From the NCBI GenBank assembly GCA_019096065.1, contig JAGUCH010000002.1, forward strand, positions 818,501 to 882,500: a stretch of 64,000 bases of DNA, written 5' to 3'. The DNA comes from Paracyclopina nana. Its lineage: Eukaryota > Arthropoda > Copepoda > Cyclopoida > Cyclopettidae. Shown here in pieces: positions 24,154 to 36,382 of this stretch. Within the stretch, counting starts at the first letter, position 1. Each line of letters begins with the position of its first letter. A program made the position numbers and the translations under genes. Under the pieces are notes generated by a model that was not told the DNA's origin, did not search any database, and was given only the letters and a program-made list of their open reading frames with translations.

Positions 24154-27100
24154 TCAAAGTTTTTGTTTTACCTCCTTTGAAGTTGGGCCCTTTAGAGGCT
24201 CAACTGAAGTTGGATCTGCCTGATATGCCAAGGCATTCATAATTATGTGGTAGGGCACAATTCCCAAGGGATGTATTTCCTTCATGAGCACATTGGCAGG
24301 AATCATGTGGAAATGGATGTAATCCAGGAAGCCATTCAAAGTCTCTGACAGCCTTTGACCTCCACTGGAATCACAATATTTCTTGCTCCACATCAGAGCA
24401 GCCTAAAATATAGGTAGAGAATGCCTCTTTACTGCCACCAACTAAATCTTGGGTGAATAATACACACTTGTATTCCAATGAAAATTCAAGTCACGTATTT
24501 CAGCTTACACCAATGGCCTTCTTTAGAAGAGTAAATACTAGACTGTGTGTGTACATGCCTAGCTACTTCAACTTTTATACAACGTTATAGGGAAAAGTTT
24601 TCAAATTACTCGGGAAATGTAAAAGAACTGGTTAATGGCTGAAGTACTACCTGAAATTTGGAGAACTCATCTGCCTTCAGCTCCTCGCGAGCTAATATCA
24701 ACCTCACCACGTGCTGTGGCAGCAGAGCAAAAGAACCCAAGTTCAAGACCTCATTGCCATGCTCGTCCACAAACTCCAGGACCTGAAAAGTAGCAAAATA
24801 AATAGTGAGAAAGTGTAACAAGTTTTGTGACTAGGCACATATTTTAGTGACGAGCAACGTCAGTGACTAGTAACCGCAGTGACTAGCAATCTCAAAGAAG
24901 ATAACTACGTCAGTGACAAGTCACCTCAGTGACCTCAGTGCAGTGACTAGCAATCTAAACGAAGAGTATTTTGAATAGTAGCAAGAGCTACTGAAAATAT
25001 CAGTGACTTGTGTAACATTGACCGTAAAAGTCGGTGACTATTAGCATCAGTGACTGGTAATATCAGTGACTAGCAACGTCAGTGACTGGTAATATCAGTG
25101 ACTAGCAACGTGAGTGACTGGTAATATCAGTGACTAGCAACGTCAGTGACTAGTTATCAATATAACTGGTAAGCCAAGTCGTTGGTAGCATCAGTGACAA
25201 GTAATGTTAGTGACTATTTGTGTCAGTGAATTGTTATGTCTGTGACGAGTATTGTTAGTCACTAGTAATGTCAGTGACTATTGGCATTGACGACTGATGT
25301 AATCAGTTGTAAATCAGTGACTATTTTGGTATGTGGCTGATAAAATCAGTGCTAGTAACATTGGTGACTAGTTATGCCAGTCACAAGTAATGTCAGTGAC
25401 TAATACTACTAGTGACTGGACACATTGTAGTGATTGGTGAGTTAAGTGGCTGCTAACATCAGTGACTAGTTTAATATGTGACTAGTGATGTCAGTGACTA
25501 GTAAAGTCAGTGACTTTTGTTGTCAGTAGCTATCAAGGTCAGTGAATAGTAACATGAGTGACTGGTAGCAATGATGATTGTTAAGGTAAGTGGCATTTTA
25601 TATCAATGACGAGTAACGTCAGTGACTAGTAACATCTGTGACTAGTAACATCTGTGACTAGTAACATCTGTGACTAGTAACATCTGTGACTAGTAACATC
25701 TGTGACTAGTAACATCTGTGACTAGTAACATCTGTGACTAGTAACATCTGTGACTAGTAACATCTGTGACTAGTAACATCTGTGACTAGTAACATCTGTG
25801 ACTAGTAACATCTGTGACTAGTAACATCTGTGACTAGTAACATTTGTGACTAGTAACATCTGTGACTAGTAACATATGTGACAATTATTGTCAGTAGCTA
25901 TCAAGTTCAGTGAATAGTAACATGAGTGACAGGTAACATCGATGACATTTAAGGTAAGTGGCTTTTGACATCAATGACTATAGTAACATCAGTGACTAGT
26001 AACATCTGTGACAATTATTGTCAGTAGCGATCAAGGTCAGTGAATAGTAACATCAATTTATGAGCATTGTAAGTGACTTAGCGTCAGTGACTAGTGGAGT
26101 CAATGGGTAGTAATACTATGAGTGACTATTATAGTCATTGACAGCATGAGTGACAAGTACAGAGAGTGACTACTGCTGTCAGTGACTTATAGTGTGACCA
26201 AGGCTTATAGAGTCTAGATGTGAAATATAATATAAGAGCCAGATAAAATTAATAATGTATTTAATTGACAGCCTAACCATAATTAGTGAGGTAGCTTTGG
26301 TTTTGGTAAGTAAGTGACTCATTTATGAAGTAACTAGTTTACCCCTTTTCATTGCTGAATCAAAGCACTTGTAAAAAAATAAAAGTACTCTTACAGGGCA
26401 ATTTATAAATCAAGGAAAGTTCAGTGTGGCCAAAAAAACTCATCCATGAGTGGGTCAGTAAGCACTATTTAAGGCTTTCTTTTAGCCTTTCAAAAATAGG
26501 GTACATAAAGTTATTCAAGACAGTCCAGTTTTAATCAGATTGAACTATGTAAATACCAAACTTTGATATTTGTGAGCACTTTGAAAAAGCAGGAAAAGCT
26601 TGAAATAGAAGCTACAGTATTGCAGTGTAGGCTACACTTGTTGACATTTTGGCTACCTTTTGGACCAAGTATTTGGTGCATTTGTATTGGATGTATCGCT
26701 CAGCTGTAGCCAGTAAAGCGCACACTGTATCCACAGTTACACAACATTGAATAAACCCCGAACAAGCACGTTTCAGCTCATCCAATCCGTAATAATCAGC
26801 AGCATTCATCACACCTGCAAACAAAGAAGCAATCTTTGGTTACACTGCTACAAGCTAAGCTGATATTTTCAACTACCAAAAAGTGCACAGATAATTGTAT
26901 CAATACAGTACACAATCAAGTTGCTTTTTCTTCCTTAAGTGTTGCTTTTCAGTTTTGGAAACTGAATAACATAATTGATGAAAGTAGATCTTCAAGTCTC
27001 ATTATTTTTACATTTAATTTGAGGGGTTTTTTGTCAAATATTTGCGACAAGATTTAAAATGTTGTCAAAATACAAGCTGTATCTGAATACATCGGTGGAA

Positions 27101-29122
27101 CTGGTTAAAAGCAAAATTCCAGGTAGAGATTTCGTTTTAAATATGGATATAACAGGAAGTGATGAGTTTAAGGTTATAAAATTACCTAAGAGAGTTCTGG
27201 GCTGAAGAGTAACACAACCAGTGTGAATGTATTCGATCAATTGGCGGAAAACATCTGGCTCAAATTCCTCTATAATCAAAGTCTGATGTTGATGTGCTGT
27301 TGGCTGAAAGGAAAAACGGGAGTTTTGTGTTACACCTGCTTTAAAAAGGTGCACACAATAAATACAGCAAAAACATGACTGGCAGTATCTAGACAAGTAA
27401 ATACATTTTTCTCCAAAAGAAGGTGAAATGCTTTCACTTTTCTCCTTTTGAGCTGGAAAAGCTGATTTCTTTGAAAAAGCTACCAACCAAAATGTTGAGT
27501 TTTGAAGAAAAATTTGGGCTTTTTTCCATAGGAATAAAGCAGCCAATTTTGAAGTGAACTTGCAAAATAAAATTTGTGAAAGCAAATAAATACATTTTTT
27601 CCAAAAGAAGGTGAAATGCTTTCACTATTCTCCTTTTAAGCAAGAAAAGCTGATTTATTTGAAAAAGCTACCAAAATGTTGAGTTTTGAAGAAAAATATG
27701 GGCTTTTTTCCATAGGAATAAAGCAGCCAATTTTGAAGTGAACTTGCAAAATAAAATTTGTGAAAGCAATGATCATTAGAAATTTCCTTTGGAAGGTCCT
27801 TTGTTTTGTCAACCGAATTAATCAAGTTCCCAGCAACATTCATACATAAAGAGCAAAGCTGACTTTTTTTAGACATTTATGGCTAATTAATTTGCTTTGT
27901 TCAAGCTTTGTTTTAAAGCTTACAGATTGTTTTGTTGAAGAAGAATACAATCAAAGCAAGCAATGATCATCAAAGGCTGATGACTTGTAAAATTACAAGC
28001 CTTACAAGCTGCTTCATTGAATTGATCTCTCTTTTCACTTCAATAGTTTTCTTTTTTGGCCAAATCTCTATTATTATTTACAAAAGTGAAAATCTGAAGA
28101 CTTGATGCAAATGTCAATATTACCCTCAATTTGATTGGCAGTGGCAGCAAAACAGCTTCTGGTCCCATGGGAATCAAGATCAGCTTTACTACTATAACAT
28201 TAAGCTACTGCTCTATTATGCTCCAACATAAGTCACTTGTTTATTGAGATAAAGTCAGAAAAAGCTTATGCAGATTTACCAACTTACCAATTAAATGTAA
28301 AAAAAAATTATGACCAAGGATGATGGGCCTTTTTTCATGTATCATTGAGATTTCTTTTGAAAAAAGGCTGAGACTTAATTTTTAGTACTCATCAAAGTAT
28401 CATATTTAGTATGCAAGTTGGTAAGGTACATTTGGTGATGTTTAAATAAAGTTAAGCATTTTAGCTTCATGAAATGTAATAGGAAAAATCACTAAAATCT
28501 CAACTTTTGCAATATCTCTTCAAAAATGGAAAAAAATATTTTCAAAAAATTATTTTTAATTTTTTTAAAACTTATGCTTTTTTAATACTGAACAATATTT
28601 TATAGTACTAGATTCTCGTTCATAAAAAGCCAACTATAAAAAAAGACCTTTTTAAATAATTTGAAAGCTTTTTCTAGAATCCTAATAGAAAGCCTGTTTT
28701 TTTTTTAAATCACACTCTAAGCAAGAAACTGCTTACTTGCTGTGGATTTTGCATGTTAAGCAAAGGCTCAGAGCTCCTCTTGATGAAAGCTCTCAGTTTG
28801 CTCTCAGCTTTGACAGGTTCCTTCTTTTTGGGCTCCTCTTTTTTGACATTCAGCAAATTTTGGAACACCCTTTAGGAAAAAATATAAGATGTGGGTTTCT
28901 GCCCTAAAATTCAAAAAAAAAACAATACCTTGATCTTGCACAGAGGACAGCTTTGACAGCACACACCGGTTCTCTGGTATCACCGACCAGAAAAGTGACA
29001 TCACACAATTCTGGCATTGAGGCCAGGAATCTCATGTCCTCGGCAAGTCCAGACTTGTTTTCAAAGATGCTGATGTCATCCAAGTCCTCAGTGGGGGACA
29101 CCAAGACTTCAGTGGCGGCCAT
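24154..29122 (-). CDS. gprs-like: BTB-BACK protein of the serine-enriched protein (gprs) type
   Basis: Six exons: 28929-29122, 28737-28869, 27186-27303, 26657-26814, 24651-24782, 24154-24402 (984 nt, 327 aa); all GT-AG and phase-consistent. The BTB domain begins at MRFLASMPELCDVTFLVGDT; exon 2 is a basic insert (KRSSEPLLNMQ); exon 3 ends the BTB (EEFEPDVFRQLIEYIHTG). The BACK domain covers exons 4-6 (YYGLDELKRACSGFIQCC, then ALMWSKKYC and NALAYQADP). The order and wording match the insect 'serine-enriched protein' as I remember it; BTB-BACK proteins usually dimerise and often serve as Cullin-3 adaptors. Unlike the long insect protein, no Ser-rich tail is visible: the frame stops soon after BACK (24154). 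A donor-like GGTAAAA near 24175 leaves room for missed 3' exons. Confidence 0.85.
24835..26190. repeat. 16-bp minisatellite (GTGACTAGTAACATCT)
   Basis: Fills most of the intron between exons 4 and 5 of the BTB gene. The core block 25620-25880 has about 16 nearly perfect units; flanks are degenerate (GTGACTAGCAACGTCA, GTGACTGGTAATATCA). Each unit contains the palindrome ACTAGT. Confidence 0.9.
27396..27770. repeat. Tandem duplication, unit about 190 bp
   Basis: Sequence 27396-27585 is repeated at 27586-27770 with a few percent differences and a short deletion. It lies within the long intron between exons 2 and 3 of the BTB gene. The unit has no coding signs. Confidence 0.85.
27771..28736 (-). 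other. Rest of BTB-gene intron 2
   Basis: AT-rich intron sequence with no further repeat, exon or RNA gene that I can support. Confidence 0.4.
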
Positions 29123-29540
29123 TTTTGCCACCAAAAGTCACTCTTTTACCCGGAAAATGGCTTCATTGAATCCAGAGCAAACCTTCCTGCCATCAACAGT
29201 TGGCAGGTACAAGTGTTACCAGACATTGATCACAAAAAAAATACCAAAAAAAAAATATTTTTATTTGAGGCGCACATTTTGGAGCACAAACCTAAAAGTC
29301 AAGGCCATTATAAACAAAAACAGAATTGAAATGGCAGACATTATAACAGAAAATTGAGGTATTTGATGAAAATGTCAGAGAAACCTTATAAAAATCACTC
29401 ATCTTCCAATATGTATTCTGGGATGGGAACAGCGAAAAAATACCATAATGTGAAAGAGAAGATGAAACAGGACTTGTTTACTTTTCATGAGTGACCAGTG
29501 CGCCGGTCGAGCGCTCGCGCGCGCGCATCAAAACAAAGCG

Positions 29541-29548
29541 TGACGTCA
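29541..29548. promoter_or_regulatory. CRE/ATF-type site upstream of the BTB gene
   Basis: Palindromic TGACGTCA in a CpG-rich patch (29510-29560, with GAGCGCTCGCGCGCGCGC) about 420 bp before the start codon. The CpG clustering in AT-rich DNA supports a promoter role; binding is inferred. Confidence 0.45.
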
Positions 29549-31284
29549 CGAAAACGCGTCAAAAAAACGAATTTTCCGCTACGCAACACATTTAAAGAAA
29601 ATTCAGGCAATTTAAAAGCGCTTTCTTATCCTATTGTATTCCATATTTATCAAAAGGGTCGGTTTTGGTAAGCTATCTGGAAACGCTGGCGCAACAGAGC
29701 TTTCTTTTTTCTATTAAGTATTAGCAACCATTTACAACACAGTGAGGGAAAGCTGGCTAAAAAGTAACTTCAAATATTTTTTCGAGCACTTGCACTTGGC
29801 ATTTTAGTAAAGTCTAATTGAAAACTAATTAATAGCTTTTTGAATGTTTGACCTGGCTCACTAGCGTTTTCAATCAAATATTAGGAATGAGAATTGAGGC
29901 TTTGCTTTTTGGCTATGCTGAGAAGAGCCAAGATTTTTATCTACCATTTTTTCAGGGCTCCCAACAAGATGGATATGTCACATGAAAGCAAGGACATAAT
30001 ACTATAACAAGGTTGTACTGTAGAAGCATGTATTTTGTCCAGACCCCGAAATACACATCCATCAAGTTGTAGCTCATTTTGTACCATGCATCACAATAAT
30101 AAAAACCACTTCTGTATATGTCTCATCTTTGCTTCATCCCTACTAATGTGATCTCAATAAGATCAATTTATGGAGTTTTTTAATAGCTGTAATTTAAAGT
30201 GTATTTTTTAATTCAAAAAATGAAAATACAAGTTTGACAATGTATTTTATTATGTATTCATGTATTGTGATTTTCAAAAGATTTTTCATGGTTTTAGCTT
30301 AGGTATATTAAGTTGTGAAAGCCTAATTTTAAAGCTTGCTTTTAGCATTAAAAACTGTTCTCTTGTATCTACTTCTCTTATTTTGGTTATGCCAGGGCTA
30401 TCTCTAACGAGCAATCCTGACGGAACTAAGTCATATTTAATCACGAAACTAAATTAAGCTTTTTCGTCCTCACCTAGTTGGCGCTGCAGTTGCGCTAGAA
30501 CATTAAAAAATGCGGCAAATTCAAACTGCAAATCTGGCTTAACATGTGCGCCGGCGAGTACTCCTTTCACATGCCCACAAGAGCTACCAGACAAATCCAA
30601 AATAAAATTAGCCTATCACAATTACAGGCTTTTTTAAATAGATTTCGGCATTAAATATGATTTCCACAGCAAAAACTATAATGAAAATCCACAGATCTAC
30701 CTAAAATTTCGTCTTGAACCTTACCACAGCGTAGTCACTCGATTAGTAACGGTACAGCTGCCGTAAGAGCTCACCTTATTAGTATAGATCATCTTGGGTT
30801 ATGCAATTAAGGATTCTTTACATAATGACAAGCCTTGATTGAAAGGCTTGAATTGATGGCTCGTTTTGACGTCAGTTTGCTTCTGCATGAATGATTGCTC
30901 ATCATCCAGATCTGGTTACACAAAATGTGTACTGAGCTATTCTTATCTGGAAAATTGGAGGCACATTTCTTCTGTGGGCTGAAATAGATGAGCACCTATC
31001 GATGTGCCTATATAATAGATTATCTCATCAATACACAAAACAACAGCAATAATCTAACCCAAACTTTGGCCTGATTTGCCCTCGTGGTCCCAAACACTCA
31101 AGGTGCTTTTTATAAAGAAAAAAAAATACGAACTTAAAAAACTAAAAGGAAAATATCAATGCTATTCAACTTTTTGCCTTTATTTTGAATTTCAGTCTCA
31201 GCCACTGAAGATAAATCTGAGAGCTGATCAAGAAGTCTCATAACTTCCATAATTGTTTTGGTGAAAAAATTAAAAAGAGGATCT
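29549..31284. other. Intergenic, no gene seen
   Basis: About 1.7 kb of AT-rich sequence between the BTB promoter and the first retroelement. No exon, RNA gene or repeat is supported. Confidence 0.4.
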
Positions 31285-31481
31285 TGTAGGGGTTCGAACA
31301 CTCTGAGACCTACGCGCTACACCTTACTAACTTATAGCTTACAAGACTCCATCTTAGTTGGAAGGATATGTCGTCGAGCTGTTTGCTCGCGCATAGTCGT
31401 TTATTTACTGCTGTACAATTGTAGTGCTACCGCACGAGAGGAGGCGAGAGCGCAGGTACGCAGGCTCGGGATCCTGCTACA
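31285..31481 (-). repeat. Candidate 3' LTR (197 bp)
   Basis: On the minus strand it runs from TGTAGCAGG to CCCCTACA, directly after the polypurine tract, and includes AAATAAA as a polyadenylation signal. Only its first 42 bp match the far end of the element, so the left boundary (31285) rests on the TG...CA ends and the 4-bp duplication alone. Confidence 0.5.
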
Positions 31482-31491
31482 ATTTCCCCCT
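31482..31491 (-). other. Polypurine tract
   Basis: AGGGGGAAAT immediately precedes the LTR start TGTAGC on the minus strand; it overlaps the stop codon of the env-like frame. It would prime plus-strand DNA synthesis. Confidence 0.65.
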
Positions 31492-33985
31492 ATTGAAGCG
31501 TGGCCGTGTCCTCACGGCGCAATGCTGGCACCCTATGTCGGGGGGATCCCGTGGCTGGAGGTACCGGGGAGATAGGTGGACCGGTGGTCGCTCCTCCTTC
31601 CATCGGTGACTTCAGGGGCGTCGAGGTCGCGGAGGCCACAGTATTGGGTGCTGGGGCCGAGGGAAGCACAGCCATAATGTAATTGTGCATGGTCTCGTTC
31701 TGCCTTGCCAACGCGTCGACTTGGGCCTGCAGGTTCCGGTAGAGGCCGTCTTGTTCTTTAAATAGAGCCTCCTTCATGCGTTGGCGGAATCCAGACCGGC
31801 GGGGCCCATCGGTTTCTCCTGGTTCTGCGACCCCATACTTAGGGGGCGCCTCGTCATCATCCTCTTCATCTCCGTCGCTGAGGGCGGCCAGGGGGTACGC
31901 CTCGGTTCCTTCCCGGGTTCGAGGTCGGCGCCGGCCGCGTGTCGGGGGTTGATCTTCGTCATCGTCGTCCCCGCCAGGGAACAGGATCTGATCGTGCCCA
32001 AGGTTGGTAAGCATCCGCCACGGCATTTCGACCATAAGGAAGGCCGTGTGCCACAAAGCCAAGAACATCCACCAACCCAGTCCGCGTCGTCGGTACAGGA
32101 TGATCATCCGGATGACGGCTCCGAGGATCAACTTGATCAGACCGATAGTGATGAGAGTCCCTGTGAAGTAGGAATAATACTTCCCTACTGAGCTGAAGAA
32201 AGGGATGATTGCGCTGCCGACATGGTCCACCATTTGATCTATGTCTTCCTGCGTCCACAGCGTAGTCGACCTGCTGCCCGTGATGAGCGAGTTGTGAAGC
32301 ACGTTACTGGTGATAGTGTTCACCACGGCCTCCCGACTGCTAAACAAGTGGAGGTAGAGGATGTGGTTGGCCCGTTGTTCTGCCGAGAACACTCCACCCC
32401 CTAGTCCTCGGCTGATGTCGTAATGTCCGCTCCGGGGGCCGCGTCCGACATGGGGTTGAGTTGCGTAGGGCGATACAGGCGTGGATCTGGGGGTGGCACA
32501 CATCCACTGATTATGGATCTTCCATTTAATCGGGGTGATGGAATCGCATGGGACCACGCTGGGCCGGGTCGGTCAGCACGAAGGAAAGAGGGTCCGCGAA
32601 TCGTGTCTCGTTGTTCACCAGCACGGGAATCTCCTGTGTGCAGTTCGCAATAGACCTGGTGACGGCTTGAACCGGGTAGCAGGAGGTAACATAGGCTACA
32701 GCCCCGGCACGGGTGACTAGATGACCTGGCCCGTGGCTATCAAGGGTGGCGTACGATGAGGAGCCGGAGGCCATACTCTGAAGCTTGGAGTGCAGGATCG
32801 ATCGTTCGTTCTTGCAGATAAGTTCCTGGAGGAACTTGAACCTGTCCTGGATATGCAGCGCATGCTGCGAGTGCACGAATGCCAGCTGGGTCTGTATATT
32901 CGCACCGTCCATGTCCTCCGGGTGAAGATACTTGGCCTGGAGGGGTCCATCCCGGGTCCCACAATCAAGACGGCGAAGTCACGGAGCTGAGTGGTGAACA
33001 GTCGCCGCTGGCACATGGACTGCACGCCCTTGAGGACGAACCCCGCGAACCGCGACTCTTCTTCGTGGGCGAGGAGGAGCAGGTCCCCTAGGTGACCCGC
33101 GTTGCCGCTGAAGCTGGACGAGTTGCGGTGAGGGTATAGAATGGCCGGCCCTTTGTATACCTCGCTCAGTTCATCTTCGCAGCGGGGGGTCTTGCGCTTA
33201 GGCCACACGATGGTGCCCTCGGCGTCGTCCTGCACGATCAAGTCCTGGAAGTTGGCTGTAAGGTGGTTGGAGAAGACCACCCGCCCATTGGCCGGGTTTA
33301 GCTTCCCGTAGATCGGCTCCACCAACGCATGGATCGTGGTAGTTTCATATGATTTATAAAACGTCACGCCACCACTGATGAAAGTGGTTGTCGTGCACTT
33401 GTGATCCTTGTCGAGCCCACCCTTGGAGAAGTACGACAGGGACACGGGGGTATTGAGCGTGACTTGGACCTTCTTATTCTCCACCAGCAGGAAGCGTTTC
33501 TCGGCGGCGTCTCGGCAGGCTTGCGGCGTTACCAGGTAGGGCCTATTTACGTCCGTCATTTGACTCCCATAACTGATGCTATCGTATCCGCAGCGGGTAA
33601 CTTCCCGCGATATGTGTACTCGACACCGGTATGCCTTGACGGAGAGGGTCGAGGCCGTCTGCAGTACCTGAATCGTGACATTGACCGGCGACTGATAAGA
33701 GCTGCGAATATCTTCACAGAGTTCAGGCTGGCTCAGGTCGATAGCTTCGTGCATGGCGTCCGGATGCGCGCAGTCATAGGTGGTGAACGAGGTCACCTTG
33801 GCGTCTGGGGTGTACAAATCGGCTGGTCGTGGTGACTGCCCTGGGAAGGCTGCTGCTTGGGCCACTTCGTTGAGGAGGATCCAGTAGCTATACCCGAAGA
33901 AGACGAGGAGCATCAGCGTGGGGCTGCACAAGCAATGACCTGGATGCATGGTGGACGTAGTACGTAGTGGTGAGCTAGTGTACAC
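31490..33985 (-). pseudogene. Env-like glycoprotein, broken (chuvirus-type resemblance)
   Basis: Three overlapping minus-strand frames cover the region: 32717-33985, 32526-32912 and 31490-32557. The first has a hydrophobic leader (LCSPTLMLLVFFGYSYW) and an ectodomain with many Cys (YDCAHP, CRVHISREVTRCGYDS, PQACRDA) and an NSSS glycosylation site. The last holds a long hydrophobic membrane segment (ITIGLIKLILGAVIRMIILY) and an acidic/Arg-rich cytoplasmic tail with PP-x-Y-like PPKYG. Frame changes near 32950 and 32550 disrupt it. The Cys pattern recalls glycoproteins of Chuviridae (negative-strand RNA viruses), which are known to have been captured by arthropod LTR elements; this is from memory and unproven. 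It would mediate entry if intact; here it is broken. Confidence 0.6.
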
Positions 33986-34268
33986 TTTATAAACACTTTA
34001 TGAATTCCTTTTGCTAGGAGGTAGTTGGTTATTAACTCAGACTGCAAGAGAGAAGGTAAACGGTTATTATACGCTTGTTTGTCTTGTTAGTGTTTGCGCC
34101 CGAATGTCATGGTTTATATAGCATGAGCATGTGTTAATAATGCAGTTATGATACATATGTGATATGAAATATGGCATGAATGTGGCATAAATGGTGTGCA
34201 CCCCCCCAAACTTTGTCATGAGGGAGCAATATTGGTGCGTATTATAGTCTTTTTACACTTGGGTTGTA

Positions 34269-36382
34269 TCAGTCCTGAAACACGTCGTCGCACGTTTCTG
34301 CGGTAGCTGCTGACGGCGCCGACGATGATGTTGAGTGAGAGGCCTCTTTGATCGGTGACGGAATGGACGGTCGAAGAGGTAGTGGCCGCGGTTCTAGCGG
34401 CGGGAGCAGGTATCTAGTAGCTTGGTGCACAGTTGGCGGCTTGTCCTGCAAATGCTGCAGTGGCAACGTATCTTCGTCGGTCGTGCTTCTCCTGTCACCG
34501 CTGCGTGTTTTGGATCTAGACCGTTTGGTGACCGCCTCTGGTCCACCTAAGAATCGCTCGGTGTCAGCCTGCAACATTTCCGCATTTGATCGTCGTTTCC
34601 TTTTCACCACTGTGCTAGTGCGATTGGGCTCGTCGTTGCCTGTAGTAGGGCTTGGCAGTTGCGGAGTGTTGTGTGGAGACTCATTATCTGGTGTGGATGA
34701 GCGTTCATCCGGATCGGATTGGTACCGAGTGCAGTCGTACTCAGGTATCGTGGGGTCATCGTTGAAGGCCGGGAGGGGGTCATCTCGGGCTTCTGGGAAC
34801 CCGTATTCTCTGTCCTTCGGGGCCACCGCATACTCATAAGGTACAGCGAGGTCATTAGCGGGCTCTGCCGCGACTTCGAGTGGCGGGTCCGCGAGGAATT
34901 CGGCAGATTCGTCACCTAACATAGACAGATCCAAATCCTCGGCCGGTGGTGCAGTAGACACGTTGCCTTGATCTTGATCAGGTGGGATGTACAACTTGAG
35001 GCGGTCTACCGAGACGACCTGGTTTCGCGCTCGAGTCCAAGACGGGTCTGGTGCTATTTCGTAAGTGAGCTCGTTCACCCGTTTTTCAATTGTCCACGGT
35101 CCCGTCCAGAAGGTTTGTAGCTTCTTGGAGATGCGTGGAATGACCTTCGGAGTGAACAGCCACACTTTCTGTCCCACTACAAACGCACGCTTGTCCATGT
35201 GGTAAGCCCGTCGTTGTCGCTCTATCGAGTTGGAGATGTTCTTCCTTGCCCATTCGTGTGCTAGTTGTATTCGCTCCTTCAGTTGCTTGGCGAACCGGCC
35301 TGCTTGCGTGGCCTTCGCTACAGCCGGCTGCGGGTCCCCAAAGATCAAGTCCAGGTTGGTTGACGGTTGGCGACCAAAAACCATTTCATACGGTGCCATG
35401 CCCGTTGAGCGGTTCTTGGTGGTACGGAGGACGAAGAGGGCGAAGGAACGACCTCGGCCCAGTCCGCGTATCGACCTTTGACCATCTTCCTGATGAGCTC
35501 GTTGAGATCCCGATGCGCCCGTTCGACCGGGTTGCTGCGCGGGTTGTATGAAGGAGTAGTGGTGGCTTGTATTCCCAGGGCCGCGCATACTTCCCGCATG
35601 AGATGGGCCGTGGAAATGAGTCCCTTGATCGGTGTGTAGTCTCTCTGGAAGGCCGAATCTAGGGATGATTTCGGTCGTCAAAAACCGCACGGCTGTTTCG
35701 GCATCATTGGAACCGCACGGGAAAGCTTCGATCCATTTGGTGAAGACGCACTTAGCGGTGAACAAGTAGCGGTGACGGTTCGACGAAGGCTGGAACGGCC
35801 CTACGTAGTCGAGGCTCAAGATCTGGAGCGGGTAGCCCGCATAATGCGATTTGAGGGTGTGCAGCTGGTTTTTCTGGCCCGGCTTGGACCGTTGGCAAAG
35901 GAGGCAGGACTTGACGACTTCATCGGCCAGACAGCGTCATGCCTGGGAAGTAAAAGTGCTGAGCGGCCCTGTGGACCACGGAATCGCGCCCTTGGTGTCC
36001 CATGGTGTCGTGTACGTGGCGGAGGCTGGCTTCCTGCCACTGGCGGGGCACCACCAGCCTCGAGGTTTGCCTCTTCCGATCCAGCAAGCGAAGAGCACCC
36101 TGCCGATCCATGGTCATGGAGCTTAGTTGCTCCAGCAGCACGCGGCCTCGAGGTGATGCGGCGTTGAGGTTCTCCTGCGAGGCGACTGTTTCAGTCGCAC
36201 CAGCTGTCTCATGAGGACCAGGTCGTCGTCCTCCTCCTGGGCCTCAGCCCACGCTTCCGGCCGTGGGAATCAGCTTGAGATTAGCCACCCGGAAAAGTCA
36301 TCATCCGAGACGTCGGAGCTGATATGGTCACCCCGCTGTGCCAGGTGGGGCGCTCGGCTGAGGGAATCGGCATTGCCGTGCT
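34269..36382 (-). pseudogene. Integrase part of the Gypsy-type pol, frameshifted
   Basis: The HHCC finger (H-x3-H near 36050, C-x2-C near 35890) is split by a frame change near 35920. The catalytic core shows the first Asp (SLDYVGPF) and second Asp (HTDQGTHF) in the frame 34269-35819, but the Glu segment (NPVERAHRD) lies in another frame (35345-35599), so two shifts flank it. Frame is regained at STGMAPYEMVFGRQP. A GPY/F-like module (FWTGPWTIEKRVN) follows, then a tail of about 200 residues rich in Pro/Ser/Asp. Pol as a whole is dead. Confidence 0.85.

Noticed and set aside
31281-31345. tRNA-like fold at the outer end of the 3' LTR (minus strand)
   Set aside because: Its ends can pair over 7 bp and a B-box-like GTTCGAACCC exists, but the A box and D arm are poor. 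It was not annotated; if real, the LTR boundary at 31285 would be wrong.
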